NCBI RefSeq assembly: GCF_910596095.1
Contig: NC_056539.1
Span: forward strand, 13,836,501 to 13,900,500
Reading direction: 5' to 3'
Origin: Thunnus maccoyii
Taxonomy: Eukaryota > Chordata > Actinopteri > Scombriformes > Scombridae
Length of the DNA: 64,000 bases
Shown here one piece after another: positions 1 to 22,100 of this stretch; the stretch's first letter is position 1; every line of letters begins with the position of its first letter. The notes under the pieces are model-generated. The model saw only the letters and a program-made list of their open reading frames with translations. It did no database searches and had not been told where the DNA came from. Both the position numbers and the translations under genes were made by a program.

Positions 1-480
1 CTATTGATAATATCATATCACAGGGTTTATTGTTTTTAGTGACAAAGGTCAACTTTTCTTAGATTCTCTTCCTCTTCTCAAAGCTACAGGGCACCTTAAC
101 AAAACTTTCCATGTTCTGTTTTCTATATACATACACATATGTCACACTACGGGAAGAGGTTTTACGGAAGAAAACAAGTGCATAAATGATATGTGCCTTA
201 AACTGCAAATAAACATGTAAATTAAAATGCGTTTTTAACTTTTCATTGGAGTGCACAGTTTTGCCGCCAGATGGCAGCAAAACCACAGCTGACACTGCAA
301 CAAATTAATATGCAGCAGGCTTTTGCTTTGGATTTGACTTCTAAATATGCTTTAGATCCGTAAATTACAAATTGAATCCCAAAGAACGTACAAATGTTGA
401 CTGAAACCTTCAGCCTATTTTTTTTTAATTTGCTGACTGATAATAATTGTGCCGCACACCATGTGTGACAAAGGGTTTGA
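1..480. other. Gene-free upstream sequence
   Basis: AT-rich sequence upstream of olfml2b. I see no convincing exon, RNA gene or repeat boundary here. The short open frames show no family resemblance. Confidence 0.4.
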
Positions 481-808
481 AACAGTTTAACTCCTCCTTG
501 CCAGTGTGATCAGGTCCGCCTCCTGTCCGCGGTGCTCCAGCAGCAGATGCCGGCTGCTCTTACACTGAGTACACTCCTTCTCTGGACTCCAAAGTAATCT
601 ACGTTCATTGTGACTATATGAAAGATGACCTCGCGCCCTAAAGCTTAATCTCGCTATTTGATGACATTTTTGGACACACCTCTCTGATTTTTGGAGCCAG
701 AATTAGGCCATGAAATTTTCTTGGCAGCTCAATTAATTGGTGACAGGCTGTGCCTGCAAGCATACTTGCAACGTTACTTCTCTTTCGGTGCTCTGTGAGC
801 CTCACACC
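481..808 (+). promoter_or_regulatory. olfml2b: Probable olfml2b promoter / 5' UTR with short uORFs
   Basis: Sequence just upstream of the olfml2b start codon. The exact transcription start cannot be read. Three short upstream open frames end before the main ATG: 618-641, 625-648 and 710-736 (MKFSWQLN then stop). If they lie in the mature 5' UTR they could lower translation. This is inference; transcript 5' ends are needed to decide. Confidence 0.35.
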
Positions 809-9985
<9,177 letters not shown>

Positions 9986-10119
9986 TAAGGGTGTGACAGT
10001 AGTTATTTTAAAAGTTAATGCTATGGTTTGAAAGGATTGTAGATCAGTCCATGTGGCCTTTGGTATATTTTGATTAAATTGTTTGGTTCTTGTCAAGATT
10101 TTCTTTTTATTGTACCTGA

Positions 10120-10125
10120 AATAAA
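10120..10125 (+). terminator. olfml2b: olfml2b proximal polyadenylation signal
   Basis: AATAAA about 135 bp after the stop codon. Confidence 0.5.
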
Positions 10126-10456
10126 TGAAAAAGTGAGCCTGATTCCTCAGTCAACACATCAAGTTGTACTGTATATATTGTAATACTGTATAAAAGCCCT
10201 ATGAGATGAATGTACAAAGATGTCATGGCTTAGGTCAAACAAAGCTATTACAATTCACATAAAAGCAACAATTCATACTCTTTGAACAAATCCCAAACTT
10301 TTGTAGACAAATTCCATTCTGTTTTATACATATTATTTTATATTACATTTTTCTTCGCATCGTATGCCACAGGTCCTTTGTCACAGATATTGCTGTTGAT
10401 CTCTGTATTGTGAAAGCACTTACTCCCACCATATCAGACTGTTTTGAAGAGACTGC

Positions 10457-10462
10457 AATAAA
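10457..10462 (+). terminator. olfml2b: olfml2b distal polyadenylation signal
   Basis: AATAAA in the context CTGCAATAAAGTTC, the last good signal before sequence that probably belongs to the convergent atf6 3' UTR. Confidence 0.6.
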
Positions 10463-10562
10463 GTTCGGAAATACTAACTGAAAATGTCTTGGTTTGGCTC
10501 ATTATAGTTTAGATCAAAGTGGGTTTAATTACAGCGTGCAAATGTTAATTCAACATTGGAGA

Positions 10563-12478
10563 CTGTGAACAAAGACAAAAATTTATTGTACCTATTCAAC
10601 AAAAAACACAATGAAGCACTTATAGGATTTCTCCCAACAACCCAAAGGATAAACAGGCAGGTATACTTAGAGAAAATCCAGTGTTTATTTTGGTTTATGC
10701 ACATAATTTAATACAAAAAACAAAACCTCACAAGTTCTTAAATTGTCTTCGTTCTTTTTCCCCAAGTACTGCTGGGATGCAGTGAAAACATTGCGGGAAT
10801 CAAATATATTTCTAAAACCAAAAGGGGATAAAAAAAAAATAAAAAACACACATACACAGAAGGCCTGCCTTAAAAAAAAAACAAAGTCATGTTTTTTTCT
10901 GAGCAGAATTTTATGGGCATCTGTTGAGCTAAAACATAACCATCTGTACAATCATGTAGCTAAAAGAAAAGCATTTTTAGAGACAGAAGTGTAGCATGGT
11001 GATTTATCAGCACACACAAAAGCTGTTCAGGGATAAGCAAAAGGTTTTGAATTATTTATTACTTAATATAAATCTTCCCCCAATTACAGGTGGTCAAAAC
11101 AAATAAAAACCAATGTAAGGCATTTAAAGCCAGAACTGAAATTCCCAGGTTCTGCATTTATTATACAAATGTTTACAACAAATTAGTACTAAAAACTATC
11201 ATATTTCCATCACACAGTGTTTTTTTTTAAAAACAAACAAACTTGTTCTTCAATATAGGCTTAAGTGCACCAAACAAAAGTGCAATTTAGCCTGAGGAAG
11301 GAGAAGTCCTCGGACATTTTTCACCAGTGGTTACGTGTAACAAACATCAGCTTCTTTTAGCTCAACTTATACAGTAGGGGGTTCAAATTTGATACATTAT
11401 CTGGGATAAAATCTCAGCATCTTCACCCAGTGACTTACAGATACTAAAGAAATCTCCCTGTACCAACATTTACTGTATGTTTCCTTCCCAACCACCATTT
11501 AAAATTCTATATACAATGTCATTGAGTTTTCTGTAATCAGTTTCAAATAAAAAGTTCCCACAAAGCATAATCAGACAGATAAAGAAAAAAAAAATTTGAC
11601 AGAATAATTGAAGCACAGTGCAAATACCCAAAAATTATTAACTGAAATTCTTGATCAATACATTGCGAAAAACAAGCACCTGAAAGTCCTTACATTAATG
11701 AAAACCACACCAACAACATAGTGGTTAGCCTGCTAGCTTTCACAGGTCACCTGACTTCCTGAGTTTACCTTGTACCTCTATTGCTGTATGTAGTTAATTT
11801 GGCTTCTCTTAAAATTTCTTTAACTAAGAGAGGCAAAAAAGACTACAAATGAGTAAGAGAGACAATTACAGCAATCCATTTTCTAGCTTAGATACAAACA
11901 CATAATTTGTTGTGCTTCTAAACATTGATGTCACAAATGTATTTTTCTGGCTGTGATCAAAGTCCCTAGTGAGATAAATCTTAGGTGTATTATCAATTTT
12001 CTCTTTTCTAAGCTCTGGCTTTGCAGCTGGTCCAGAAATTATGAGCAAAACAAAAGAACAGACTTGAGGAGAGCTGCTATGGGGTACAAGTATTTGTGTT
12101 ATGACGGGGTAACTCAGGGTTCAATGCTCTGCCCCCTGCTGTTAAGCAATTACCCTTATGTAGGGTGTCTGGGGTTACGCTGAGGAGTCAGTGTTGCCAC
12201 ACAAGGAGCTAGCGTCTGCTCGGACCATGTTACAGGCTACCTCCGGATATCAGCCCTAATAAAGAATGTGGTTGACTAGTGCTGACAATGTGAGCTACTG
12301 GATTTCAGCAGAGGACATTCATTGCAATGTAATCACAAACATAAAGGCATTTGGAATACGCCGGATTGAGAAATATACTTCATCATCCAAAAAAAAGTGT
12401 CAACAGACATCTTTTCTTCTGTTTGTCTTGATGGGTTTTGTTGAGGAGTTATAAAGAATATATGTGGTGATGGTGATC
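10563..12478 (-). other. atf6: Probable atf6 3' UTR
   Basis: AT-rich, non-coding sequence directly after the atf6 stop. On the - strand AATAAA signals lie at 11157-11162, 11055-11060, 10684-10689 and 10582-10587. The most distal would end the transcript near 10560, about 100 bp from the end of olfml2b. Long 3' UTRs are usual for vertebrate ATF6. Extent is inferred. Confidence 0.5.
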
Positions 12479-12675
12479 TTAAGCAGATCCCATCAGCACA
12501 CCGACGGGAGGGGCAGCCTGGTTGTCAGTCGGGGAGTGCTGATAAAAAGTGTCTGTGCGGTTGACCCGCAATAAAGGGGGGATAGTTGAAGACCTGATGT
12601 GGAGGATCCTGGTGTCTGTTACTTCACAGTCGATCTGCATCATCACCTCGACCTCTTTGTCCCTTATGATGCTGT
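12479..12675 (-). CDS. atf6: atf6 coding exon 16 (C-terminus, stop)
   Basis: Residues 583-647 and TAA (12479-12481), acceptor [31 protein letters not shown] carries C599; VNRTDTF supplies glycosylation site N621. The tail after this differs from human, as usual in fish. Confidence 0.95.
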
Positions 12676-15600
12676 CTGTAATGGCAGATGAAGATGTAGA
12701 CTGTTAGCTCATCACACATAAATCAATACATAAATATTGATGATGTAATGACATAACTGTATTAACACAAACTGTATTCATGATTCAGATTTCTTCCACG
12801 TCATCATTATTACTGGAAAATTTTTGTCATGCTTGTCGTAAGAGATGTGGTAAGTATTTGGGGAGTGTAAAGGAGTATTGTTCAAGGCAGCTGGGGGCTT
12901 AGAACCGCAGTGAGTACGGGTGGAGGCTCGGTTACAGATGGAGTCCAGAGGTGACTCACGTACTGGATTTCGCCTTCATAGAGATAAACAAAACAGCTCT
13001 AAACAAGAGCAGGGCATGCAAATATGAGAGAAGAAAAGAAGAAACTGGCAAGAGTGCGGGGGAGAGAGAGAGAGCGAGAGAGAGAGAGAGCAGTCACTGA
13101 TGATGAGTCAGGCTTCTTGTTGTTCTTGTTCAGAGAAGAAAAGAAGAAACTCTGGTGAGGTTGAGAGTTAGAAAATGTTTGGTTTTGATGAGTCCGGCTG
13201 TTGTGTTTGAAGATGCCCCAGATATTGCAACACACTGCAGATGATTTACAGTATGATGTAAAAACACAAAACTCGTCATCAAAGATAAAAATCTTTTACA
13301 AAGTCCCCCTGAGGTTTGACCAACAAACAGCTTTATCTTGGGAAAATTCATACTGGACTTGAGACAGCATTGTGGTTAATGGTTTGCGGTCTCCCACAGC
13401 CAAACTTTACTAAGCCTGGGGGAGAAACACCCTTTAAAGTGGACAAGCTTGTAAAATTCTTTGCTAGAAAAAGCCGTTAACAACATGTTGAGGGATCCCT
13501 AGTATATTTACATTAACGGACAACTTCAAAACTTATGGTTTCCTTTGTACGGCGTTCAGAGAGTCAAGATGATAACAACATTCCGCATATGGAGTGCACA
13601 AGCCAAACACACCTCAGTCAGCTTTAGTGTGCTCTTATATGACCCAGAAACGGAGCTGTAGGCGTATTTAAAATGCCTGAGAGTGCTACAGGTTGTTTAA
13701 AAGCTGCAGTCTTTTTCCAGACACCTGTGCAAGACATCAGTGTCCTCTGCGTCTCTGGGTGTCCACTCTGGAGGCAGAGAGGGTTTATCAGATTGTATAG
13801 TGACTATACAATGGATCCTTCTGCAGCCAGAAGATTCCGTGGATGTTCATGTCATTAGATGGTTAGGAAACATAATGCTGAGTATGACTTCATCTGCTGC
13901 TGAATTTCCTCTTTTGCACCTGCAGTGATACTGGAACATTTCAAATAGTTTCAGTGCTTCAGCAGAAATCTCTATAAGTCATCCTCCAGGTTGGGATTGT
14001 ACTCTTTGTCACGCTATGTCTATCTCAAGTTAAGCTTCAGTCTGGAGTAGGGCTGGAAAAGTTCTCTGTGCATCTCCATGTAGCTTGATAAGATCACAGA
14101 TGATTTTTTTTGGCTCTTGTTTCAAGTTTCTGTCATTACTGCACTGCCAAATGTGTGGGTTCAGTGCAAAATAAACTACTCTGACATTATCACCCCTTCA
14201 CTAATTTCAATCCAATAACAAATATAAATCCAACAGATAGGCAGCACGGAGTGGAAAAATGTCACATACTTAATCCAAATGAACAACACATGATACGCAG
14301 CCTTGGAGGAATGTGATGCAAATCCTGGTAAAACGTTTTATAGCTGAAGAGGTATAAAATAATGAGATAAAATAATGCTAAGGAGGAACAAAACAATAAG
14401 TTTTGGAATAAAGAGGTAACAATTTTGTACGTATGAAGTGGTGACTTTATTATTGTGTTACTATTTCTAAATTTTTTTTTTAAAATAATCTAGGAATAAC
14501 TGCAATATAAAAAGGTGAGCAAAGATTATACATGTTAAATTCTGGGCAGGAGTGAAAGCATCTTGTGGGTTTTGTAGCTGCGAAAGTTTGACAGTTCTTT
14601 TAGGGTTAGCTTTATTCTATTTTATTTATATATGTTATTTGTAATTTTACAGCCAGTATACCTTAACTTTACTCCATAAGTACACAGAACAAAAAGGACA
14701 CAACTTTGAATTACAGCCCATATACCTTGTATTTAGCCCATAATTACATTGTGCAAGGGTATACTGTAAACACACATAACTATACTGTGACCAATTGAAG
14801 AACATCACCACTTCACGACCCATTTAATCAGCCTTTCCAATGGGCTAGACCCACAATTTTTCCATTTTTATTTTGGCCCATGTACTTACATTACTGTGCC
14901 CCATAAAGTTCTTGTAAAAGCTCCATTAATCAATATGTTATATCAACATAGAATCAAATGATTACATGTAATGTAAGGGGCGTTGTTTGTAGTGACAAAA
15001 CCAACAGAGAATAATCACCCGACTCAGCATTTCCCCTCACTTCTGGAGAGCATTTTAGTGTCTTTCAGCTGATTGTTTTTTTTATTTTATGGCCTGCAAC
15101 TTCACTGTTTTGGTTTACTCTCACTGCTCTCATCAGTATTGTTTCCAGACGCAGCAGGTAACTATTTTCAGCAAAAAGCTCTAATAAAACCACTCTACCC
15201 TACCTGTCCAGCACCAAAAACATAGTGGAGCATTTAGCAGCTAAAGAGCCAGATATTTCCCTCAGCAGGTGGTGGAGACCAAAACAGAGCTAAAGGAAGA
15301 CTGAATACAGGACTTACTGTACATTCGCCACACGACAGCAAACACAACTTCAAAAGTGTCTGCTGGATGTGTAACAGGTTTGCTAACCTGTTCGCTATAT
15401 CAGCTTTACAAGGTGATGAAGCCTCTTTATTTTGAAACTTCATGTTCTGTTACCTGTTAAAAGGATTATTGTGCCCCATAATTATTTTTAAAGTGCCCAA
15501 TAATTATAAAATAATTACACTGTATTTGTGGGCCATAATATAAAGGATTAGACTCCCATTTGATTCATCACACCGTTAACATCCATCTTTCACCAAATTA

Positions 15601-16128
15601 CCTAATTGTCCAAATTCTATTCAGCTAACTGCTTGAGAGGCCTGAACAGAGGAAGAGGAAGCACACAAACACACAGCCACGAGGCCCAACTTCAAATAGC
15701 AGCTCTTTGAAGAATCTGCCAAATCCACCGTCCTGCTCTGCAGGGTCTCCTTCTCCCTTTTACAGGTGCCATCTGGAGATGTTCCAGAAAGTTTCAGCAA
15801 CACAGTGAGCTGGTGTGTGCTGATAAAGGCCTGATGTCTGGCAACATACCTGAGGAGAAACCTGAGAGTGCATCTCAGGAGGATGATGGCTGCCAGATTG
15901 GCACAAACTCTAAGGACATGTTCAGGAGGGAAGCTTTTCTTTTTACATCAGAAAGGAAGCAATTCATCAGCAAGTATAATCACAAAATTACAAGACATGA
16001 TTTGGGTCAATGGAAATAAATGATTGTCTTATTGGATGCCAATTAAGCAACTTAAACATTGTCATATCCTTGAAAACAAGCCAATTGTCCACTGAAATTT
16101 TCCAAATTACAAAAAATCCACCGACATA

Positions 16129-16171
<43 letters not shown>

Positions 16172-19100
16172 TACCTGGTTACATTTTACAGAGTGCACAT
16201 AAATGGTGAACATTAAAGAAATATTCCACCATGAGCAAATTAGCCAAGAATCTCACAGGCAATAAAAATCTCTGATGCTAAGTATAACTTGCACAAGTTG
16301 TAATTTGGGCTGGTGAGAGTGCCCTGCACTCTATTCCAGAGCACTAGTGGTGATTTTCTGTTTAGATTAGAGGAGTAGGAAAATCTGACCCCCAACTCCT
16401 TCAGTGGTGTGGAGCTCTGCCTTGAACCCCCAGTGAAAGCTGCCTGTTAGCTACACCGCACATGTACAATCTCAGACAAGTATAAATAGACTGCAGTGCG
16501 TCTCCCACGGTCAATCCACCTGTAAATGACATCATCTCCAAAACATCCCTCTCCTCCAAACATGTCACTTCCACTTGATTGAGCTACTTTCAAAGTCAGA
16601 GGATCATTAAATAAACACACCCTTCTGTCCTTATAAGGAGTCACTGCTCAGCCAGATAAGTTTTCAGAGAGAATCGAGGAGGTCAAGGTCAAGTAACTTT
16701 AACAGAACTCCTGAACCGTAGACATGCGGCGTGACAGGAACGGACGACAGCTTACATCAAAGTCTTTATCTTCAGCGTTCAGTTATTGACAAAGACAGAC
16801 CAAACAATCACTCCAGATTAGCAGAGTCTACCACCTCCTCCAGATGAAAACCATTTAGTGACTGGAGAGAGAAGGCATTCCTAGAGGAGAGCAGCAACAG
16901 GGAACTGGAAAAAATTATCTTCCACTGTGGAGCAATTATGCTCCAGAGAGAGGACACTGTTTCTGCTTTTCTAATGGACTCGCCCCGCTGAATATGTACA
17001 TTTGCACTCAATCACTTCAAAGTTTCAAACAAAGACGGCATAAATCTAAAACATTACTTGAAGGCTGTCATCTGGGTGACACATGGGGCTGTAATGTACA
17101 AGGAGGGAGGACCATGCAGGTGTTGCGCTACTAGAGAATAAGCGCAATCCTTTGCTTTGTCAGCCTCTGTATTCCTTGGTTTCTAACTGCAGTCTGAGCT
17201 GTCAGGTCAAGGAGAAGCTACCAAGAGGAGCAGTTGTGGCAACTGAATCGGAAACTTCTGTGCATGCATCTGCTAACATAAAACTGGTGTTAGCCCTCTC
17301 TCTCTCTCTAAGATCCAGCCAACGCATTAGATGCAAACACACTAATGTCCGAGACACACAGGAGAGGACTTGGGGTACAAGCACAGAAGAACACACTGTT
17401 TTGATTTTGTAGGCATACATGGCAGATCGTGCAAATTGAAGACCCTTTTCTTGAGCCTACGGGAATCGTTCCAGACCCAATATCTCTCCCTGAATGCCAC
17501 CTTTGTTTGTCCATTTCAACAATTAGCTGAAAAGGAGGTCTTGGATTTCACTATTTACTGCTATTTCAATGGGTCATCTGACCGGCACAGACCTTAACAT
17601 TCCTCCTTGACAAGACCAACCAAGAACAATGTTTACCTTCATCAATCTTCATCTCAAAACACCCCCCTCGCCCCTCCAAAAAAAGAAAAAAAAAAAAGAG
17701 TTATTTCCCAATGGCCATGTCTTCCCTACTGAGTAAGAGACTCATATTCCACTGACTCACTCCTCTCAGAGCTGGTCGAAACACTAATCAAATCTTCCGC
17801 TGGTCTTTTTTCACAGACAGACAGCAAGATAACAGAGAAACGAGAAGATCTGTGATAAAAATGCCAGTTAAACAGCCAACAACAACAGGCAGACTTCCTA
17901 ATTGCTCACACCGTACATAAACAGTCCCTCTTGAGCAGGTTTCATTCAGTTCACTGTCCTGCAGGCTTGGTGAAAATGAAGCCACCTCATAATGAACTCT
18001 GCAGTATTTGGACATAGAAGACAACCTTCCACTCAAATCTTGGATAAACAGACTTTGAAATACTGTATTGATTATCCAGCAGATCTGAGAGCCACGGAGA
18101 AAAGTTTTGATATGCTCATGGAAATCAACAATGTGCACACTTTAATGATTCATTGAAAATAATTTGGCAACAAGTGCGCCACATAGCAGTCGAGTGTTAA
18201 GATACTGACGCTTTACCTCGGTACACCAGTTTTAAAATGTTTTGTGTGCGTTTATTTTTGAGGGCAGGCGGTCAAATAAACGGGTGATTGCTTTTCAAAC
18301 AGGCTGGTGGAAACCACCCCTCACACCACAACAAAGTGCAGTCTGAGTGCCAACCACACTGACAAGCTGTGGACAGCAAGTTTACTCTCAAAGAAGGAAT
18401 GAATCAGCCAAAATCAGACATGTCCCTGCTCTATAATCTGACCTGTATTTGCTGGATAAGTATTTTACTTTTTCACCACTAGCATAAAACCATCATACAC
18501 AACAATGATAATGAATGGTTTGTCGGTTTCACCAGGGTTCATGGACTAAGTGATGCACTGCTGACTGCTCTAAAACTCAAAAATCCTATATGTCTCAGGT
18601 AACAAAAGTGATGACATCGTAGTTAAACACGTCATGTAACTCACTCACAAACTCACATTTAGCAGGCTGAAAAAGACACATAATGACACTACAAGCAGTG
18701 TGAATGCCATCTTTTTCCAGTATTTACCAGAAGGGTAAATACAGGCTTTTTGGGGGTGTTTTGCACAAACTAACACTGCTTGTTAATAAAAACTATTGTG
18801 TAGATGGACGTTAAGTCAGCAATTCAAGCAATGAATGTGGTTATGAATGATGCAGTCACACAAGGTTTTTGGGATAACACAGGAATTTTTATAAATATTT
18901 AAATTTCTCTGTATTTCACAGTATACCACAGTTTTTAAGCTGGTGTTGAGTTTGACATTCCCGCGCTGGCCAGATGAATGCATACTGCACATGCTCTATG
19001 GGCAGAGCATGTGCACTAGAAACATTCGCCGGCCTATCTGGCTAACTTCCAGTTAGCTCTTTGCTAACTTGAATAGGGATAAAATAATTTAATCGTGCAG

Positions 19101-22100
19101 CTCTTCTTTACTTTCCAAATGTTACTGAACTGAATGGATCAAATTCTGATAGTGAATCAAGTCATTTCGCGGGGGTTGTGTGACGCTTAAAACAATTTAT
19201 CCACCGTTTTACAGTCGCAACAGTAGCGACGGAGTAGGCTATGGTGGAGCCTATGATGTAAGCATGTGCCAACAGTGTTTTTGTAATTGCTCTCACTGCC
19301 AGAAGGGGGAAACAAATGTCCCGCACTTCAGCTTTGACAATATTATATTATTTTAAATATATTTTTTATAGTAGTCCCTCTAAAATACATTTTTCTGGCT
19401 AGACCTCTGCTTCATTGTTTCCAGCACAAAATCTGAAAAAACAATGCCAAAAGGAGATGACAACATTGAAAAACAATTTTTTAAATGTTGTTGTCTGTGT
19501 GTGGTTTGGTCGGTGGCTGTGCAGACATGCTGCAGCGTTGCTAAATTCAACTGAGAGTATAATCAGAGGCTGAAGGACATAGCAAATGGCTCTGAGGAAG
19601 GAAGTAAGGTCACAAAGACCTTCAACTAACAAGACATTAGATATCAGAGAAAGTTTTTGGCAAGGCAAACCTAGAAAACAAACTTTCATTTAAGTTAAAC
19701 AAGCTGCACAAACTCAAAAAAGTAGATTTTGAAAAATGAAAAATCAACAAAAAGGAAAAAGGATCGGTATCACCTCAATAGGCTTAAAAGGCAAAAGTGT
19801 TCTATTTTGGTCATAGCAGTTTTTCCTTACGAGTGTATTAAGTAATGCATTCCTGTGGGGAGACGTGTTTCTGAATCTGCTCCCAGCTTGTCTTTCATCT
19901 GTTACATTGTGTCAAGTGACCAAACTCCCCCACTGTTGTGCCTGTGCTGCAGTTGTTTCTTACCGTTAACGTTCATGGCTGGCAACACCAAAGACATCTT
20001 GGGACGACTTCCTTTATTGTGGTTGGTGGCAGGAAGGAGAAGATGATCCTAAAAACAAAGGAAGAAGGTCATCAAGAGGAAAATACAACTCACTTGGAAG
20101 CATATAAAATAGCTGGCTTTGTGCTTTTGTTGATCAAGATATGGAGCAAAGTTTGTAGCTCTGAGCTGAAGCCCTGCTGACAACTATTAACAATCCAAGT
20201 CAGTGCATGCAATACAGCAAAGTCTGTATTTTACTAAAATTTACTGACATTATCCCCTCAGATGTGCTTGACAACATGCACATACACAGACTGCAAACTT
20301 TTACAGTCTTATCTCTAAAATGATCTAAATACATAACTGTGATGGAAACAGAGAGAGATGATGGAAACAGAGGGCAGCACAACGCAGAGAGACTGTGTTT
20401 CTGACTCTGGCGCTCTCAGCTCTGGTGTTAAATGCAGCAAAGTTGGATAAACTCCTGTTTAAACAGACGTGTACCAGCATCTCTATGTCTCCTCCTCTAC
20501 TGTCCAGTGTGATCGACTCTTCAGCAGACAGCACTGTCAGCAGCCGGCAGGAGAGACGCTTCGTGCTGCAATTGCATGGCACCAGAGACCTGACCCAGCT
20601 GTCATGTGACGGTGTACACAGAGCTGAGTGGCTTGCTGTTCGCTTGTTTATTCAGAGTTTATCAATATTAAATGTGTCACGTGTCCAAATTGCACCAAGT
20701 TTGACACCGCACATCCTTGGGCTCTCAGCAATACATCCGCCAAGTGTGAAGTCAATTGGATGACCAGTTCTTGAGATATGCGAAGGACATACATACAGAT
20801 AGCTAGAGAGTCCTTCTTGCATAGTTAGATGCAAGGGTCATCTTGGGAGGTTAAAAATGTCCCAACATAAGGCAATCAATTCCATGAAAGCCTCTCTTGT
20901 TACAAAATTCTTCAAACTGCGCACTTTTTTCATGCCTCACCTGATCATCTAAATAGTTAAAACTGTTCTTATTTCAATGTCTTCACCTTAGGCCATTTTG
21001 AAGAACTTAATGTTCTTGTTAATCCACTAGCGGTTTGAGATCAAATGGCTTTAACCAGTGAGGTACTTCAGTTAAAGCAGCTATTGATAATAGCTTTTGT
21101 GCAACTCATTAGACAATGAGAAGAAAGGTTTTAATTTGAGCACATCCTCTCAGAAGGATTTGTGGTGGAGTGGAATGCTAATGTGCAAATACACGTTACT
21201 CACACACAAAGTAATGGCGATGTTGAGCTGTGTCTCCAATTAGTGATTCAAAGAGTATGAGTTCAATTATTAAACTGAAGTAGTTCTAAGATTGCTGAAT
21301 GAAATCTTACATTTTCTGAAAACTACGGAATGCATCTATTGCACTTTTTGGGGCAACATCACAACAGAAGAACCAAACCGGTAAAACAAAGCATCTCAGT
21401 AAGCCCACATACCACAACCAATGAATGGAAAACACATGAGCCAAGTGCTGTTAGAAATAATTGGAGACATTATGAATCGACCAAGCGGCAACCTCCGGGG
21501 CTGAAAAATGAAGCCAACGCAGAAGTGCCAAAAACTGCAGTTCCTCGAATGGCCACTTGAGGCTGGCTCCAAAAGCAAGTCAATGCCCATAGACCTCCAT
21601 GTTAAAATGCCAAACTTTACAGCAGAAATAAATATGTTTAGAGCCTAGTACAAAAAAAGGTTTTAGTATAGCTAATTTCCTTGTTCATGACAAATGTACA
21701 AGGAGTGAATTTTTATATAACTCACACATTTAAATTTTATTAAGGCTTAAAGTTATGCATAATTAAGGGTGTGGCTGCTTTGAATGACAGGTGGGTGCTG
21801 TCACAAGGAAGTTGCTACTATGGCGATAATGTTGGTTAGGTAACGTAACAATGACATAACCCCAAATTCACAGGGTATAGACATAGCTGTAGCCATCACT
21901 ATTTCGTTGTGTTTTCAGTTCATGAACGTTTATTGCAACATTTTGGTTGTCTAAAAAAAGTCTTCAAAAGTTCAGCATTTGATTGTACTAAAAGACCCTC
22001 TGAAGAGTTGGATACAAGTAGATTTTGTTTTTATCATTTTAAGGCTGGTTTTTGCTGCAAAAATTAGCATTAGCATTATCACAGACTGTAAATGCACCGT

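Larger units (their letters stand above)
12676..19963 (-). other. atf6 intron 15, no further gene seen
   Basis: 7.3 kb. It holds a GA-rich run near 13061, a (TTA)n tract at 16131 and a perfect hairpin at 18986. I find no conserved exon or RNA gene in it. Confidence 0.5.

Noticed and set aside
20395..20763. 122-codon + strand frame in atf6 intron 14
   Set aside because: Lies in repeat-like sequence, no recognisable motif, and overlaps an opposite-strand frame of similar quality.
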